Of a stretch of 64,000 nt of DNA, positions 11,104 through 23,800 are shown in pieces. Position numbers and translations under genes: made by a program. Under the pieces are notes generated by a model. The model had not been told where the DNA came from and ran no database searches. It was given only the letters and a program-made list of their open reading frames with translations. Numbering within the stretch: the first letter of the stretch is position 1; each line of letters begins with the position of its first letter. Source of the stretch: Allacma fusca (taxonomy: Eukaryota; Arthropoda; Collembola; Symphypleona; Sminthuridae); the NCBI GenBank assembly GCA_947179485.1, contig OX359246.1, positions 44,867,632 to 44,931,631 on the forward strand, given 5' to 3'.

Positions 11104-13414
11104 GTTTATGTGCGCCATATAGTGATAAAATACATTACTCACTCAACAACTTGATTTTCTATATTTATATGCTTTAAATAATTTCCCCCTTACTTTTCTC
11201 TTTCAGTTTTTTTTGTTTTTACATGATTTTTCTTTTATTTCATCAATTTTCAAGAACTTTTGCTCACAATTTATCTTCGCTTCAAGGATCAATCCATCTT
11301 CCACATGGTAGCGTAACTAAAGTAATACTACATCACTACTTAAGTCTAGGTTAAAAATCACAAAGGTAAAAATTACTTGGCAAAATAATATTAACAACTA
11401 GCTCTAACAAGAACCTGAAAACGCGGGGAAAAACGTTTTGTTTTGTTTTTTTCTTGGATATATATTTAGGCATAATCTTTAAACGAGTCAGTAGCTTCCC
11501 ACAACATCGTGAAGTAGTAATAATTATAAGTAGGTATATGGTATATTTTTAAGGAGTATCCAGTTATAATTACATTTATCTTCCTATATTTGACATCAAA
11601 GGTATATGTAGGGAACACACAAATACAATTACCATTTTTCTCTCTAAAAATATGAACAAAGGAACTATACACACCTACAATTAGCGGATAAGGTATTTTA
11701 GGACTACACAACAAAATCGAGTTGGTTACTTCCATATTTAACGTTGATTCTTTTACAAGTATTTCATTCTTCAAAACTCTTCCAATAATTACATAAAGGT
11801 ATAATAACATCAAATTTAAATATATGGTCATAAGTTGAAATATGTCGTGCTACTGCTGAATGTTAGGATAACATATTAAAATTTCATACAAATATTACCC
11901 TAATTTTCAGGATAATTATATGTATTTTCTTCGAAGTTTTAAACACTGTTAAAAGTTTTTAAGTACTGTTTACCCGAACTGTGTGCATCTAAGATCGAAG
12001 AGGTTTCAGTAACAGAGATTCTAGGAATCCCCGGTCTTCCTTCAGGTCCGTTTCTACAAATAATCATATGAGAAGATCTAAGTACAGGTGTACTAAGAGT
12101 AGGCCTGACTTCCTCATCAAGGAGCTCCTATTAGAACTCTTCCCGAGAGACGCTCATCTCAGCCCACCACTAATAGCGCAACAAGGATCTCCTGAGTTCC
12201 CCAAAGACACGAAACCTGTGCTAAAGGTAGACAAATTAAGAAGCTGAGATCTCCAAGAGAAGGAGAACTCAGAGCCATATAAAAACATTTTTTAACACAG
12301 AGGAGCAGAAGCCCCGAGAGAGCTCCTTTGGACACGAACTAATTCCAACTTCAGCCCTCGCTACGAGTGTTATTTTTCTACGAAGTTCCAATCTCATAAT
12401 TCAACCTGAGAGCGAATATAGACTCTAAAATAATTTCACTTTGAGACTCAAGTTGCCCCATCATGATCTAAGAGTCTCTACAGACTCAAAAACTAAAGAG
12501 ACATTTTTTCTCTCAACATGAGAAAGAGGAAGAGACACAAGCCCGAGCACCGCATGTGTTCCCCTTTCTAAAGATTCACTCTCTTCCTAAATAAGACTCT
12601 TTTCCACTACGCTCAAGTGTGCTACGTATATTTTACAAGAAGATACATTCGTCACCCCTGCTCATCGCTGCCTCATCAGTTCCCCTGTCCCAATTCACGA
12701 GACTTGGCTGTAAGACTGTACGGTATGTTTACGTGAGAATATTTTGTTGTACTTACTTGTAAAATATGTATATTTTTACTTTTGTTTTTCACAGTAGTTA
12801 AACCCCATAGGTTTGAGGTCTTCCTCCTCACAATCCAATTCTATTTATGTTAGGTGATTTGAGGAAGGTCTCCACTATGGATGACAATTGCATGCATCTA
12901 AACCATGAATAGCAATAAGAGTCAGTTCAAAGATTGTATCTTCGGTAACTTTAGGCTACACAAAAGTAATACTCTTGGTTAAAAACTGAAATTTTCAGAA
13001 GAGTTCTTCAAAATGTTTACAGACTAAAAAGTTGTCAATTCATATATATGGCACAAGAATGTTACAAATTTTTCAAAGCTAACCTGCATAATAATTAAAG
13101 TGTCTGAATTTGCAAAATGAATTCAATTATAGTGAGTTAGATAGAAGCAGCAGTTAAAGTTGTAATAATCGAAACAGATATGAACGTACTGTGTGATAAA
13201 TACGTTATGCTGTCTAAAATTAGCTATTCATTAATTGATTCAGAAAACAATCATTGAATGTTGTGAAAAATATGTGAACTATTTCACAATAAATGTGGCC
13301 GGCAAGAGTCCACAACTTCTCAAGTTATTATTTTGAAGTCCTTGATGCAACTGATATGGACTCCCCAGATACACTGGTAGAAAATCCGTTCTCATTTGTT
13401 CTTACAAACTAACT
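11104..13414. other. No gene seen; contains an LTR-like promoter stretch at about 12.0-12.7 kb
   Basis: The first 850 bases are very AT-rich with no convincing frame. From about 12000 to 12720 the base composition rises, and a TATA box (12278-12285) is followed by GC-richer purine-rich sequence, much like the U3/R part of an LTR. I found no matching second copy in the window. From 12.7 to 13.4 kb nothing is recognisable. Confidence 0.35.
12278..12285 (+). promoter_or_regulatory. TATA box in LTR-like stretch
   Basis: TATAAAAA in the context GAGCCATATAAAAACATTT, with a GC-richer stretch from about 25 bases downstream. Candidate promoter of a solo LTR or of an unrecognised element. Only moderate support. 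Confidence 0.3.
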
Positions 13415-13990
13415 TCACCTGTTAGAGCAATTTTTTATTTTAGGTATAAGTCCTGATTTGGAATTCAAATAATATGGACACCCTACTTCGGAGTAAGCTG
13501 AAGTTTTGTCGTCGCATTCACAGATTCCGTCCTTGCAAATTAGTCCCAACGAACTGGAAAATTTAGCTTGATCGTCACAAGAATCCGAATGTCTACCAGT
13601 CAAGCTGCAAGTACCATTGGTGTTCTCGTAGAAGTCCTCGTTACAGAGACAATATCCGTCCTCGACGCAAATAGCGGTTTCAACGCAGTTAGCAGTCTCA
13701 ATGGCTTCGCTACCCTCAGAGTACTCCATAGCGTATTTACACCTTTCCCCAGCTTTTGACACGCATTTCTTTGTGCTCGGCTCAAAAATCATCTCTTCTT
13801 GCTTGACACAATCGCATATCCCTGACTTGCAGCCCAGCCATGATTTCCTATCACATCGAAGTGTTTTGTTACACGATTCTCCATACGATCTTCTTTGGCC
13901 ATCTGAGCTTGAGATTAGGGAAATTACTGATAGAACGAGCAATCCAACTATCAAAAGCTTACGCTTGGAAAACCTCGAATCGTTTTTCGA
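13415..13990 (-). CDS. Secreted cysteine-rich (EB/EGF-like) protein, exon
   Basis: The frame reads a basic start then a hydrophobic run (KRKLLIVGLLVLSVISLISS) typical of a signal peptide, followed by about 150 residues with some 18 cysteines. Repeated blocks such as CKSGICDC, CVEDGYCLCNEDFY and CKDGICECDDK match the CxxG-C-C spacing of EB and EGF-like modules in secreted arthropod proteins. No in-frame ATG exists: the frame begins at a stop near 13998, and the apparent first codon at 13954 is TTG. The ATG is therefore expected in an upstream exon (higher coordinates). The 3' end could be the TGA at 13415, or the exon could splice out at the AG|GTGAAG site that overlaps it. Likely extracellular; specific role unknown. 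Confidence 0.6.
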   Translation of the reverse strand, partial: SKNDSRFSKRKLLIVGLLVLSVISLISSSDGQRRSYGESCNKTLRCDRKSWLGCKSGICDCVKQEEMIFEPSTKKCVSKAGERCKYAMEYSEGSEAIETANCVETAICVEDGYCLCNEDFYENTNGTCSLTGRHSDSCDDQAKFSSSLGLICKDGICECDDKTSAYSEVGCPYYLNSKSGLIPKIKNCSNR

Positions 13991-15234
13991 AACAATTTAT
14001 GAAAATTTAGGTGTATCAAATTGATTGATTTTATTATCTTCTCAACACTACAGATTATATTAATTAAAAACTTACATTATATGAATGGAAATGTTGCTAT
14101 CTTTACTGCATTTGCACGAAGCTCCAGTCTTTCTCACAATCAGGCAGTAAATGGATTTTAAATATTATTAGAGAACATTCTCCAGGTATTGGAGAGTGAA
14201 CTCGATTTTGACCCTAAAAATGCATGCAAGCAAATATTTAAATCGTCGAGTGAACGTTTTAAAACCTACGTTTTATAATTTTACCATATAAGTTTTTGCT
14301 ATATATTTGGAGGTCAACTGATAATTTAGCGAATGCGGATCCAGTTATGTATCTCCAATTTTTTTATATCACCTTACTTCGCATTGCTATATTTGTAAAA
14401 TATTCCTGAAGAATTCCTCAACGAGAAGGGAGAATTAAAAATATGCTTCTAACAATTTACACTCAGTGACTTATTGGTAGTTCACAGTCGTTATTGTATT
14501 TTTATTAAAATATTCCCAGATAGCAGGGTCATGTGTGGCAAAGGTTGTATGTACATATGTATTTAATTCAGAAGGAGTTATCTATAGCGTCGTCTTCAAT
14601 ATAAATTGTATTCCCTTCATTGCCGTGAGTCATGCAGTGATAGGCTTCACCATGCATCTTTTTTACTTATTAGTTTTAATTGCGTTCGAAATTTATTGAT
14701 TCTTTTTTGTGTTTTTCCTTCTACTTGTAGTATTTTATTTTACTTTTAACCTTACTGCACCAAGCATATTGATATGCAGCTTTTGCATGTGAATGCAATT
14801 ACATGTAATGCAATTAATAAAAATTAAATGCTATCTCATATTTTTTGGTCGTCAGGCCGTAATTTTTGACTAGGAATATGATAGTATTAGAGTCCAATGA
14901 GTTCCTATGCAATTCGCTACAAACACCGTGTTTTAAAACATTTGAATTTCAGACGGTCCATGACAAAATGATATTCAATTTGTCCTTTCCGCATCTTTTC
15001 TAACTTTCGCCTTGAAGCTGAATTTATACCCAATTTTGCTCTTTCCACGGGTCATGACCACAATTCACAACATTGGTATCTGTGAGATTGCTTCCTGGAA
15101 AGCCCATCGAATTTTCTGCATACGAGCAAAACATATGCACATATGCATATGTATGAGGATAAATTTTAATCAGTAACAAACAACATGTTCAAAATCCTCA
15201 AACAATCACTACTTCAATTTCCATTTAAATGATG
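13991..15234. other. No gene seen
   Basis: AT-rich sequence upstream of the cysteine-rich gene and left of the young LTR element. It may contain the missing first exon and promoter of the minus-strand gene, but I could not identify them. Confidence 0.4.
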
Positions 15235-15238
15235 GCTG

Positions 15239-15608
15239 TGTAACACCATAGGTTAAGTCTCCCCATGATGTACACTTATTGGTGTCCAGCTATTGCTGAG
15301 GCACTTGCTACCCATTACTCCCGAACTCTCCTCGTTACTCTCCAGCTCCCGCTTCTCGTATGCCTTACATGCCATATATAAGGCCAGCTCGCTCACAGAC
15401 TAGTTAGTCTGTGTCGCACCGCTCCTACTGTTAACACCACACTAACTGTGCTCCTAATAAACTATCATTACACCTTAACATACATTTACCCGCTCATATT
15501 ATTTATCCGGATATCCTCTCGTAGTTATCATCTGCCTACGGCTATGTAGGAACGGCACACAGGCTCTTATTGTAGGCAAGGTTTTATCCCCCAAAGTACC
15601 ATGCCACA
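15239..15608 (+). repeat. 5' LTR of the young gypsy element
   Basis: A 370-bp repeat with TG...CA ends. It contains a TATA box (15375-15380), a 7-bp perfect inverted repeat with a 2-base loop at the expected start site (15396-15411), and a polyadenylation signal AATAAA at 15456-15461, so U3, R and U5 can be placed. It is identical to the 3' copy except for one base. Confidence 0.97.
15375..15411 (+). promoter_or_regulatory. LTR core promoter: TATA box plus inverted repeat at start site
   Basis: TATATA at 15375-15380 is followed 15 bases later by CAGACTA-GT-TAGTCTG (15396-15411), a perfect short hairpin placed where transcription should begin. The 3' LTR has the same arrangement. The hairpin would lie at the 5' end of the genomic RNA. 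Confidence 0.6.
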
Positions 15609-16303
15609 ATTGGTGGAGGCTCCTCAAATATCTCGAATCCGGATATTTAATTAAAATAAAAACTTTTTTGTGAAAATCTAACTATTCTACGAACTAAAAC
15701 TTTAGTGGAAATCGTAAAAATTTTCCAGACCCGTAATAGTGACAGTTACACTACTTACGTACCAAGTACACCATACAAGACATACATTCCTTTGTTCTCG
15801 GACAGTGATTTTCCACCCGCTCACATACTCCACGGAAACTTTTTGAAAACTTTAATTATTTTCCCGTGAACATGTTTAACTATTTGACCCGGTGAACGTA
15901 AAATTCCCAATTTAATACTCGAATTTATGTCAAAAATCGACGTTTTTCTACACTCGCACCGGATCCGCCCAGGATCGACCCATCATCCCATGTTATAGGC
16001 CCGATGGTTTTCTCGCTTGGATTTTGGTTTTCACCCGCATAATTCCTGTTTTCAATCGGACACCTGATCTCGGACATTCCTTTTCGCTACTACAAAAACA
16101 CCCGCTACAGAGTTGGAAAATTCTACATCCGTTTTTCTACCGTTTTCTCGATTTTGGCTGTATTAGATACTGCCCGCCCGGAATGACTAGAGAATTGCAC
16201 CGTCTTTTCCGGTAATATTATTTTGATTTTCTTCGCTATTAATTGGGCTCTTTCCTCTCCATCATTCTTTTCCTGGTTACACATCCCGTAATCCTTCGCC
16301 ACA

Positions 16304-17617
16304 ATGCCGTCTGATGAGGAATTTAAAGCGGAAATTGAAGCCCTTAAACATCAATTACTCGAAAGTGAAAGAAAAAAGGATGAAGAAATGGACTCCCACA
16401 AGGTCCAGCTTGAAACCATTGAAAAGCAAATTGACTCCCTTGAACGTATGCTGCCAGGACTTTAGCTTTTGGGACGCTCGACAACTGATAAACATGAAGA
16501 AAACTTCAAGAAGCTCAAGACCCGCATTTCACCATACAATTGATCTGATAATGCCAGGGACTACATTCAGACACTCGACCTGCAAAGGGACAACCTGAAA
16601 TTACCTCATGATTATTTTCTACAGGTTTTCCATCATTTCTTTGATGCAAAATCCTCGGCTGATGTTAAGGAATGGTTTTCCACCATACATCCCAAGATTA
16701 GAAGACGACAGGAAGCTAAGGATCCACCCGAAAATACCTGGAAGTATTTTACCGACTCTTTCCTGCGACAGTTTGACGACATCATCCAATGCCGTGATGC
16801 TATGGATGAGTACGAAAGTTTTACTCTCAAGCCTGGATTATCAGCGCACGACTACTGTCATAGACTCATCAAGCTCTTATACAAAATAGAGCCGACATAT
16901 TCAACAATTCAAATAGTCGAAAGACTCCGCCGAAAACTTCCGATAGACCTCAGGATGCATTTTTCAGGTGAACAGAATAGCTCAGTTCCCGCATTTGAGG
17001 CTCGACTCAAGGAAATTCTTATTGTAGAAAATAAGAATGGAAGATACTTGGCACCCGATTCCAAGCTCGCTAAATCCACAAAGGATGCGGCCGCTCCAAA
17101 TTCCACAAAATCTACATCGGAGGCACCCGCTGTTGTTAAAATGATCACTCCTCTGGTGTGTCAATACTGCCAGAAGAAAGGTCACTATGCTGGAAACTGT
17201 TACAGACTCCGGGATGGATTACCACCAATCCCACCTAAGAATCAAAATGTACCAACTAACCGGCCCCAGCAGCGACAGGATAATAGGAATGGTAACCGCA
17301 ATCCCAATCAAAACGGAAATTTCAATGGTCGCCAACAGGGGAATCCTGTTCGCAACAACAATAACTTCCAGCAGCGTAATGACAACCGTCCACAACGCGG
17401 ACCAAATAATGGACCAAATCAACATAATCATCAGCCCCGCTTTAACAACAACAACGATTTCAGAAATAATAACAATCAGAGACCTGCTCAAGATATAAGA
17501 CAACTCACAGCAGCAGTACAGGATCTTCAGTCTCGCTTCTCGACTACGGGACCCCCACAAGCTCCTGCTACTGCACGACCCCAGCCAATTACATGGTTTC
17601 CTTCGGAAAACGAATAG
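16304..17617 (+). pseudogene. gag: gag region of the young gypsy element, broken
   Basis: The region starts at ATG 16304 with a charged coiled-coil-like segment (FKAEIEALKHQLLESERKK). A capsid-like helical part follows, then a CCHC zinc knuckle, CQYCQKKGHYAGNC, near 17158-17200, and an Asn/Gln/Arg-rich RNA-binding tail. These are the parts of a Ty3/gypsy Gag, which packages the RNA into particles. The knuckle and tail are well kept. The reading frame as a whole has about two breaks, so this copy probably depends on others for Gag. Confidence 0.88.
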
Positions 17618-17859
17618 GTGTGCTGACTCGGGATCAGCACACCACACCACACTTTCCTCCAGATCCAGGAATTTATAATTCCATACATCCATTTTCAAAA
17701 TTTCAAAATTTCGACAATACTCGAAATTAAATCTCGGAACCCGCTGAAAAATCTATTGAAATTACTGAATTAGACGATTTTATCCCGCTACTGGCATACC
17801 GCCAATCAACTTACAATCAGCCTGAATTAATTCGACTACAACACACAGTTTCCCGATCT

Positions 17860-20800
17860 GTGCATAATTCACCACTCTATCAATCACCAGATGAACTCGC
17901 TCAAGAGTTTAAAATACTTGAAGCTCGCCAACAACAATCACAAGATTTTTTATGCTCCATTAAATTAATAAACACACCACACTATGTCAAAGGGGCATTT
18001 GACAGTGGTGCTACTATATCGACAATTTCTCCCGCTCTTGTTCAAGAATTGGAAAGGATTTCACCCCAATCCATTCATGTAAGGACTCATGCTCGACGTG
18101 CTCTTGGACAGTTCGTACAAGATTCAGTTATACATTACAACAAAACCGCAACATTATTCTATGAAGTCAGGAACAAATTCCATTCATTTGACTTCGCGGT
18201 AGTACCCCGAGCAGCAACCCTGCTAATAATAGGACTCGATTTTCTCGAATACCATAAATCATTTCTTGATTTTGGTAGGCGTCAATATGAATTTCAACCT
18301 GCTTCTAGCGCCCGCTCATTTACTAATAATGAGCATACCAGTAATTACTCACCTGATACAGACTCACCCGATTCAGAAACTAATACAAGCTCAACCCGCA
18401 CGGTTAGAAGACTTACCTGCTTCACAACCCGACCGTATGAAATACCTGCAAGGACCTTTGAACCTATTCGCATTAATTTCCGCGAAGACTTCGAAGGATC
18501 AGCTGTAATCTTCCCCGACGCTTCTAAAACTAGAGGACTTTCTATTGGTACTCCCATAGTAACAGTTAAGGACAAATGTGCATACTTATGTATATTTAAC
18601 CCGCATAATCGTACGATGACACTACCCCGCTTGAGGAATATAGCTTCCTATGACCCATTTGAAGGTGAAGAAATTCCTTATCCACAACCCACCACCACTA
18701 ATAATGCCTACTCGCCTTACCCTCCAGTCATCGAACAACTCAACCAAAACCCAAAACTTACCCCTTTTACCATGGACGAGATTAATATGGGACCAAAAAT
18801 GACTCCCGCTCAGAAAGATCAAATGCTCGAAAGAATTAATCATTTTAGAAACTGCTTTGCCCGCAACGAAACCGAACTCGGTAAATTGAACTACAAGTAT
18901 GTAGTGGTGGATACCGGAGACTCTCCTCCAGTATACCGAGCTCAATACCGAGTCTCTGACTTTGAGCAAGACATAATGAAGAAGCATACAGATCAGATGC
19001 TCGAAGCAGGAATTATTTCACCTTCTACCTCGCCATGGAACTCGCCGATACTTTTAATTAAAAAGCCCAACGGGGACCATCGATTTTGTATCGACCTCCG
19101 CTGGATGAACAAGAAAGTAACAGCTCAAAATACATGGCCCTTACCTAATATCCCGCAACAACTAGACAGACTTCATGGAGCTCGCTGGTTCATCCTGATG
19201 GATGCACTCCAAGGCTTCCTCCAAAGAGAAGTCCACCCCGATGACCGCAAGAAATTTGCTTTTACAACCCCGGATGGGAAATTCGAATTTAATCGACTCC
19301 CGTTCGGATATATGAACGCGCCTGCTGAGTTTCAAAGTATGATGGACGATATACTGGGTAATCTCAAGTATACTCTCGTTCTAGTCTACGTGGATGATGT
19401 CCTTGTATTTGCTGGTACATTTGAGGAATTACTCACCCGCTTTGAACTAGTCCTGCTCCGATGTCAAAGTTACGGACTTCGATTTAAAATTTCTAAATGC
19501 TACTTTGGATTCAACACCATTCGATATCTTGGTTGGACCATCGACGAGAATGGAGTCAGCGTACCAGAGGACAAAATTGAAGCCGTTAAGAAATTCCCAG
19601 TCCCTAATAACATCAAAATGGTTCGCAGATTCCTTGGACTATGCGAACAATTTCGCCGCTTCATTAAAAACTATGGACATATCGTAAAACCGATCTCGGA
19701 TCTACGCAAAAAGGATGCAGTCTTCACTTGGACGCCCGCTTGTGAAAATTCATTCAACTCGCTAAAATCAGCACTAATAAATGCACCCGTATTGCAGATT
19801 TACAACCCAGCTGCAGAAATACATATCCATACGGATGCTTCAGCAATTGGCATAGGCGCCATTTGCATGCAAACAATCGACGATGGCAAAAACCTCCACC
19901 CGATTGAATTCGCATCCCGCTCATTAATACCAGAGGAACAAAAATACTCAACTCACAAGAGAGAGCTGCTCGCTATTATCTTTGCGCTCAGAAAATTCCG
20001 ACCCTATATTTTTGGGAAAAGAGTATATATTAAAACAGACCACCAAGCTCTTCAACACCTTCAGTCATTGAAAGACCCGCACGGACAACTAGCTAGGTGG
20101 GCTCTTGAATTTGCAGATCAAGAGATGATAATTAAGTACCAAAAAGGTGCTAAGATGGCTCATGTAGACTGCCTGTCTCGCTATCCCATCCGCTCGCTCA
20201 GGTACTCCATCTCTCGATCATCACCCGCCGACATAGGAAATGAAGATCATTTTATTCAGCACACGGTTGAAGGCAACGTGGCTCTTTTTATTGAAAAACA
20301 ACAACAAGACCCAAAGCTACTGAAAATAATACAAGACCTACAAATTACTGGAGACAATTCCGAACACCCGCATGTCTTTAGTAAAAATTATTGTCTACTC
20401 CACGGTTTACTCTACAGGATTGACGCTAACATGAGCGCTTCCCCTTATAAATTAGTAGTTCCATTAGCACTCCGACATGACATCCTCAAGCTCATGCATG
20501 ATGACCCCGCTGCAGGCCATGCAGGATTTTATAAAACCTGCTCGTTAATAAGAACTCGATATTACTGGCCTCGCATGAACCAGGATATATTTAAATATAT
20601 CAAAGGTTGCGAGAAATGTCAAAAGGAAAATGCTCGCAATAAATACCCCTTGGGGCAACGCGAGACAATTCCCACTCCAACGAAAATTTTCCACACAATT
20701 GCCATGGATTACATAGGCCCACTTCAACGAACTCACAGAGGAAATCAATATGCACTTGTCATAATTGATTATGCTTCCCGCTATTTATTAGTCATCCCCT

Positions 20801-23800
20801 GCAAAACCGCAGATTCAATTACATCCTGGAGATTACTAGAAGAACACGTCCTATATAATCATGGATGGCCTACTCGCATTATTACTGATGGAGGTACACA
20901 TTTTACTGGAGCTAATTTCCGAGCTTTCCTCGCTGAACATGGAATTAAGCACACTGTAGTAATGCCACACTCACCCCAGTCAAATGGGTTAGTAGAAAGA
21001 AGTAACCGTGATATTAAAAATTATGTACGTAAATATTTGGAACCACCCCAACGTATGTACATATGGGACTCGCTAGCACACAGGGCTGCATTCTCGCACA
21101 ATGTAAAAATACATGAAGCTACTCGCTATAGTCCTTATTACCTAGTACATGGAAGACAACCCATACTGAAAGCAGACTTGGTAACACCAGTAGCCCAAAA
21201 TCAAATTCCGGATACACCCGAAGATACTCAGGAAAAACTTCACGAAGCCATAAATCTCGCTGCAGAAATTTCCCGGAAGAAACAAATCCAGAGGGACGCA
21301 GTCTTCAACCAAGGTAGAGTTGGCCACTCCTACCAAATTGGGGACTGGGTCCTGGTAGACTCTCTCCAGGAAGGCCTGAACACACGCACTAAAGGACCTT
21401 ACATTGTCTCAAAAATCTTAGGCAATGCTTCGTACGAAGTCACTCCAGCACATTCAGATGATAATTTAAGAACCCGCAATGTACACCAACAACACATGCG
21501 GCCATACCATCAAATGCCCGATGGATGGAAACAAGACTATCCGCTCCTGTTCAAGGACCCAGTCCCTGCCCAGAATATAAATAGCTCAATTTTTGTTCAA
21601 ACAGATGTCCCGAATTTACGTCTGCATGAAAGCCTCGCGAACTTTCGTCCAGTAGTACCTTTGGCACATACATCTACAACTCATTCATCATCAAGTACAT
21701 CCAATAATAATATTACGATTGGAAATCCGGTTGGTAGTCGACAACCTCCGCAGATTTCTAATGCTTCAACAATACCACCCCTAATGTCTTTGGTCATCAC
21801 ACCACCAGTTTCTCGCTCACCATCACCAGATATTGAAAATTATCGTGATGCAGATTATTTCCCACCGAGAGGAACTCGCAGACAGACATTCCAATCTGGC
21901 CCTGCATATTTTACTCGATCAAGACGACCTCGTAACCACCAACAGCCACGGTTGACGTCACCGCGCTCTGCTGTTGTGTTATCACCAACTTTTACAGTCC
22001 CAGATAATATAACTCCCCCTCGCTCTCTAGCAGCATCACCCACTTATACTGAAAGTTCTACTTCCTCGTGCAGTGATAATTTACCAGTAATAACTAGAGA
22101 AGTTTTTACCCCAATTGAAAACCCCATTGTTAGCAATTACCAATTCACACCAAACGAAGAATATCAACACACTGGATCCCAATCACCGTGTCAACCACCA
22201 GTACTATCCCCTCAAAATTTCCAATACTCATCACCACCTAATGTCATGTATTCCCCTGACATAGAAGTTCAACAATTTTTGAATAAATCACCGTTCAATT
22301 CAACTATTTCCCCGCCCGCAGCATACAATTCCCCGCAGAGGATTCTAGAGAATATCACACGCTCAGTTGAATTTTCTCCAGAAATTCCTGGGAGTGTAAC
22401 CCGCACTATTGCTCCATCACCTGCATTAAGTACACATTCAAGTACTGCAGATGAATTATTTGGATATATTGGCAACCGCCAATACAGTTTATCTCCACAA
22501 GGAACCTGTCAAAATGAAGAAATTTTTGAACCTCACCCGCCAACAGAAATACCCCAATTTATATCCATCCCGCCATTTGGAATTTCATCGCCGAAACCTT
22601 TATTTTCTTTTTCACTGCAAGTCCCAGAAGTTCCTGCATCATGTCCTTATGCCAGTGCAGAGGAACTGGACACATTTGTAGAAAATTGTTGTGAAATGTA
22701 TACATATCCATTTGACCGTATAGAAACAGAACGATGTACTTTGGAAAACTGCACAGGTTACATGCATCCTCACTGTTTCTTATACGACTCGAAAACTGGT
22801 TACCCACGTAATATTGAAGACACTGATTTACCACCAGACGCATTTATTGCAGCAAGAATTACACGAGTGTCAGCACCAGAATGGTTTTCCTTTAGAAATT
22901 TTATTGGCGAATTACCTGGCACTTCTCAACTAAATTTTTGCAAAAGTTTAAGATGCCGATGTAAAGGAGCTATGCATCCTCTTTGCCCCTACTACACAGA
23001 CATGAACATAAATTTATGGACGGCATCTCTAGATTATAAATGCCTACAACAACTTACCCCAATTATAGAAGAGATACATTCACTCCTCCAACCGACGGAA
23101 ATATACCCAGGCCCACACATAACTCAAGAGTTTCGACGAATCAACGCAGTTTTAAATTCAGCATTACTTCAATTGGATAATGTTAAGATTCCTGCCGATA
23201 ATACTCGCTTGAGAAATCTTCGCAAACAAGCTATTATTGAAAATGAAAATATTTCAACAATGCTTATGGAAAAAATTCACGAAGATGATTACCGCAGTTG
23301 TGAACACTGCTTACAACTAGAAAACTCTACACCAAGAATAATCGAACACCCAATACCTGCTCAAATTCCTAGCCCAGAACTATTTCCTGAAAATATAATT
23401 ACAAGCATTTCGGCATTATTAGACTCGCCTAGTTCACACGAATCTCTTTCTCCTACTCGTGACCTAGCCCAGGAAACTTTGGATCAGCAATCTACATTAA
23501 TGACAACTCCCGAAATATCCCCTCAAGATACCCCGCAAGATACATCACTACCTTTATTTGATTCCCCGATTGGACCTTCCCAGGATTGTGAAATCCTTTC
23601 ACCCGACAATTCACATCCTGTCACTGATACCGAATCCATTATTCCCGCTATTGAATCTCATATAACTCCGGTAGTGGAGGAGATGGTAGTGGATACAGAG
23701 AGTCCACCTAAGTTGACTCCTGAGATTCCACAACCACCCATTAATCTTGTTTCCTTTCGTTTTTCCATATCAGGTACAAGCCAAAGTGCGGCAAAGGACA

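Noticed and set aside
11466-11831. 121-codon minus frame
   Set aside because: Very rich in Ile, Tyr, Asn and Leu as expected of random AT-rich DNA; no homologous neighbour or motif.
14755-14830. ATGCAATTACATGTAATGCAATT-like palindromic phrases near 14.8 kb
   Set aside because: Short and imperfect; such palindromes are expected by chance in AT-rich DNA.
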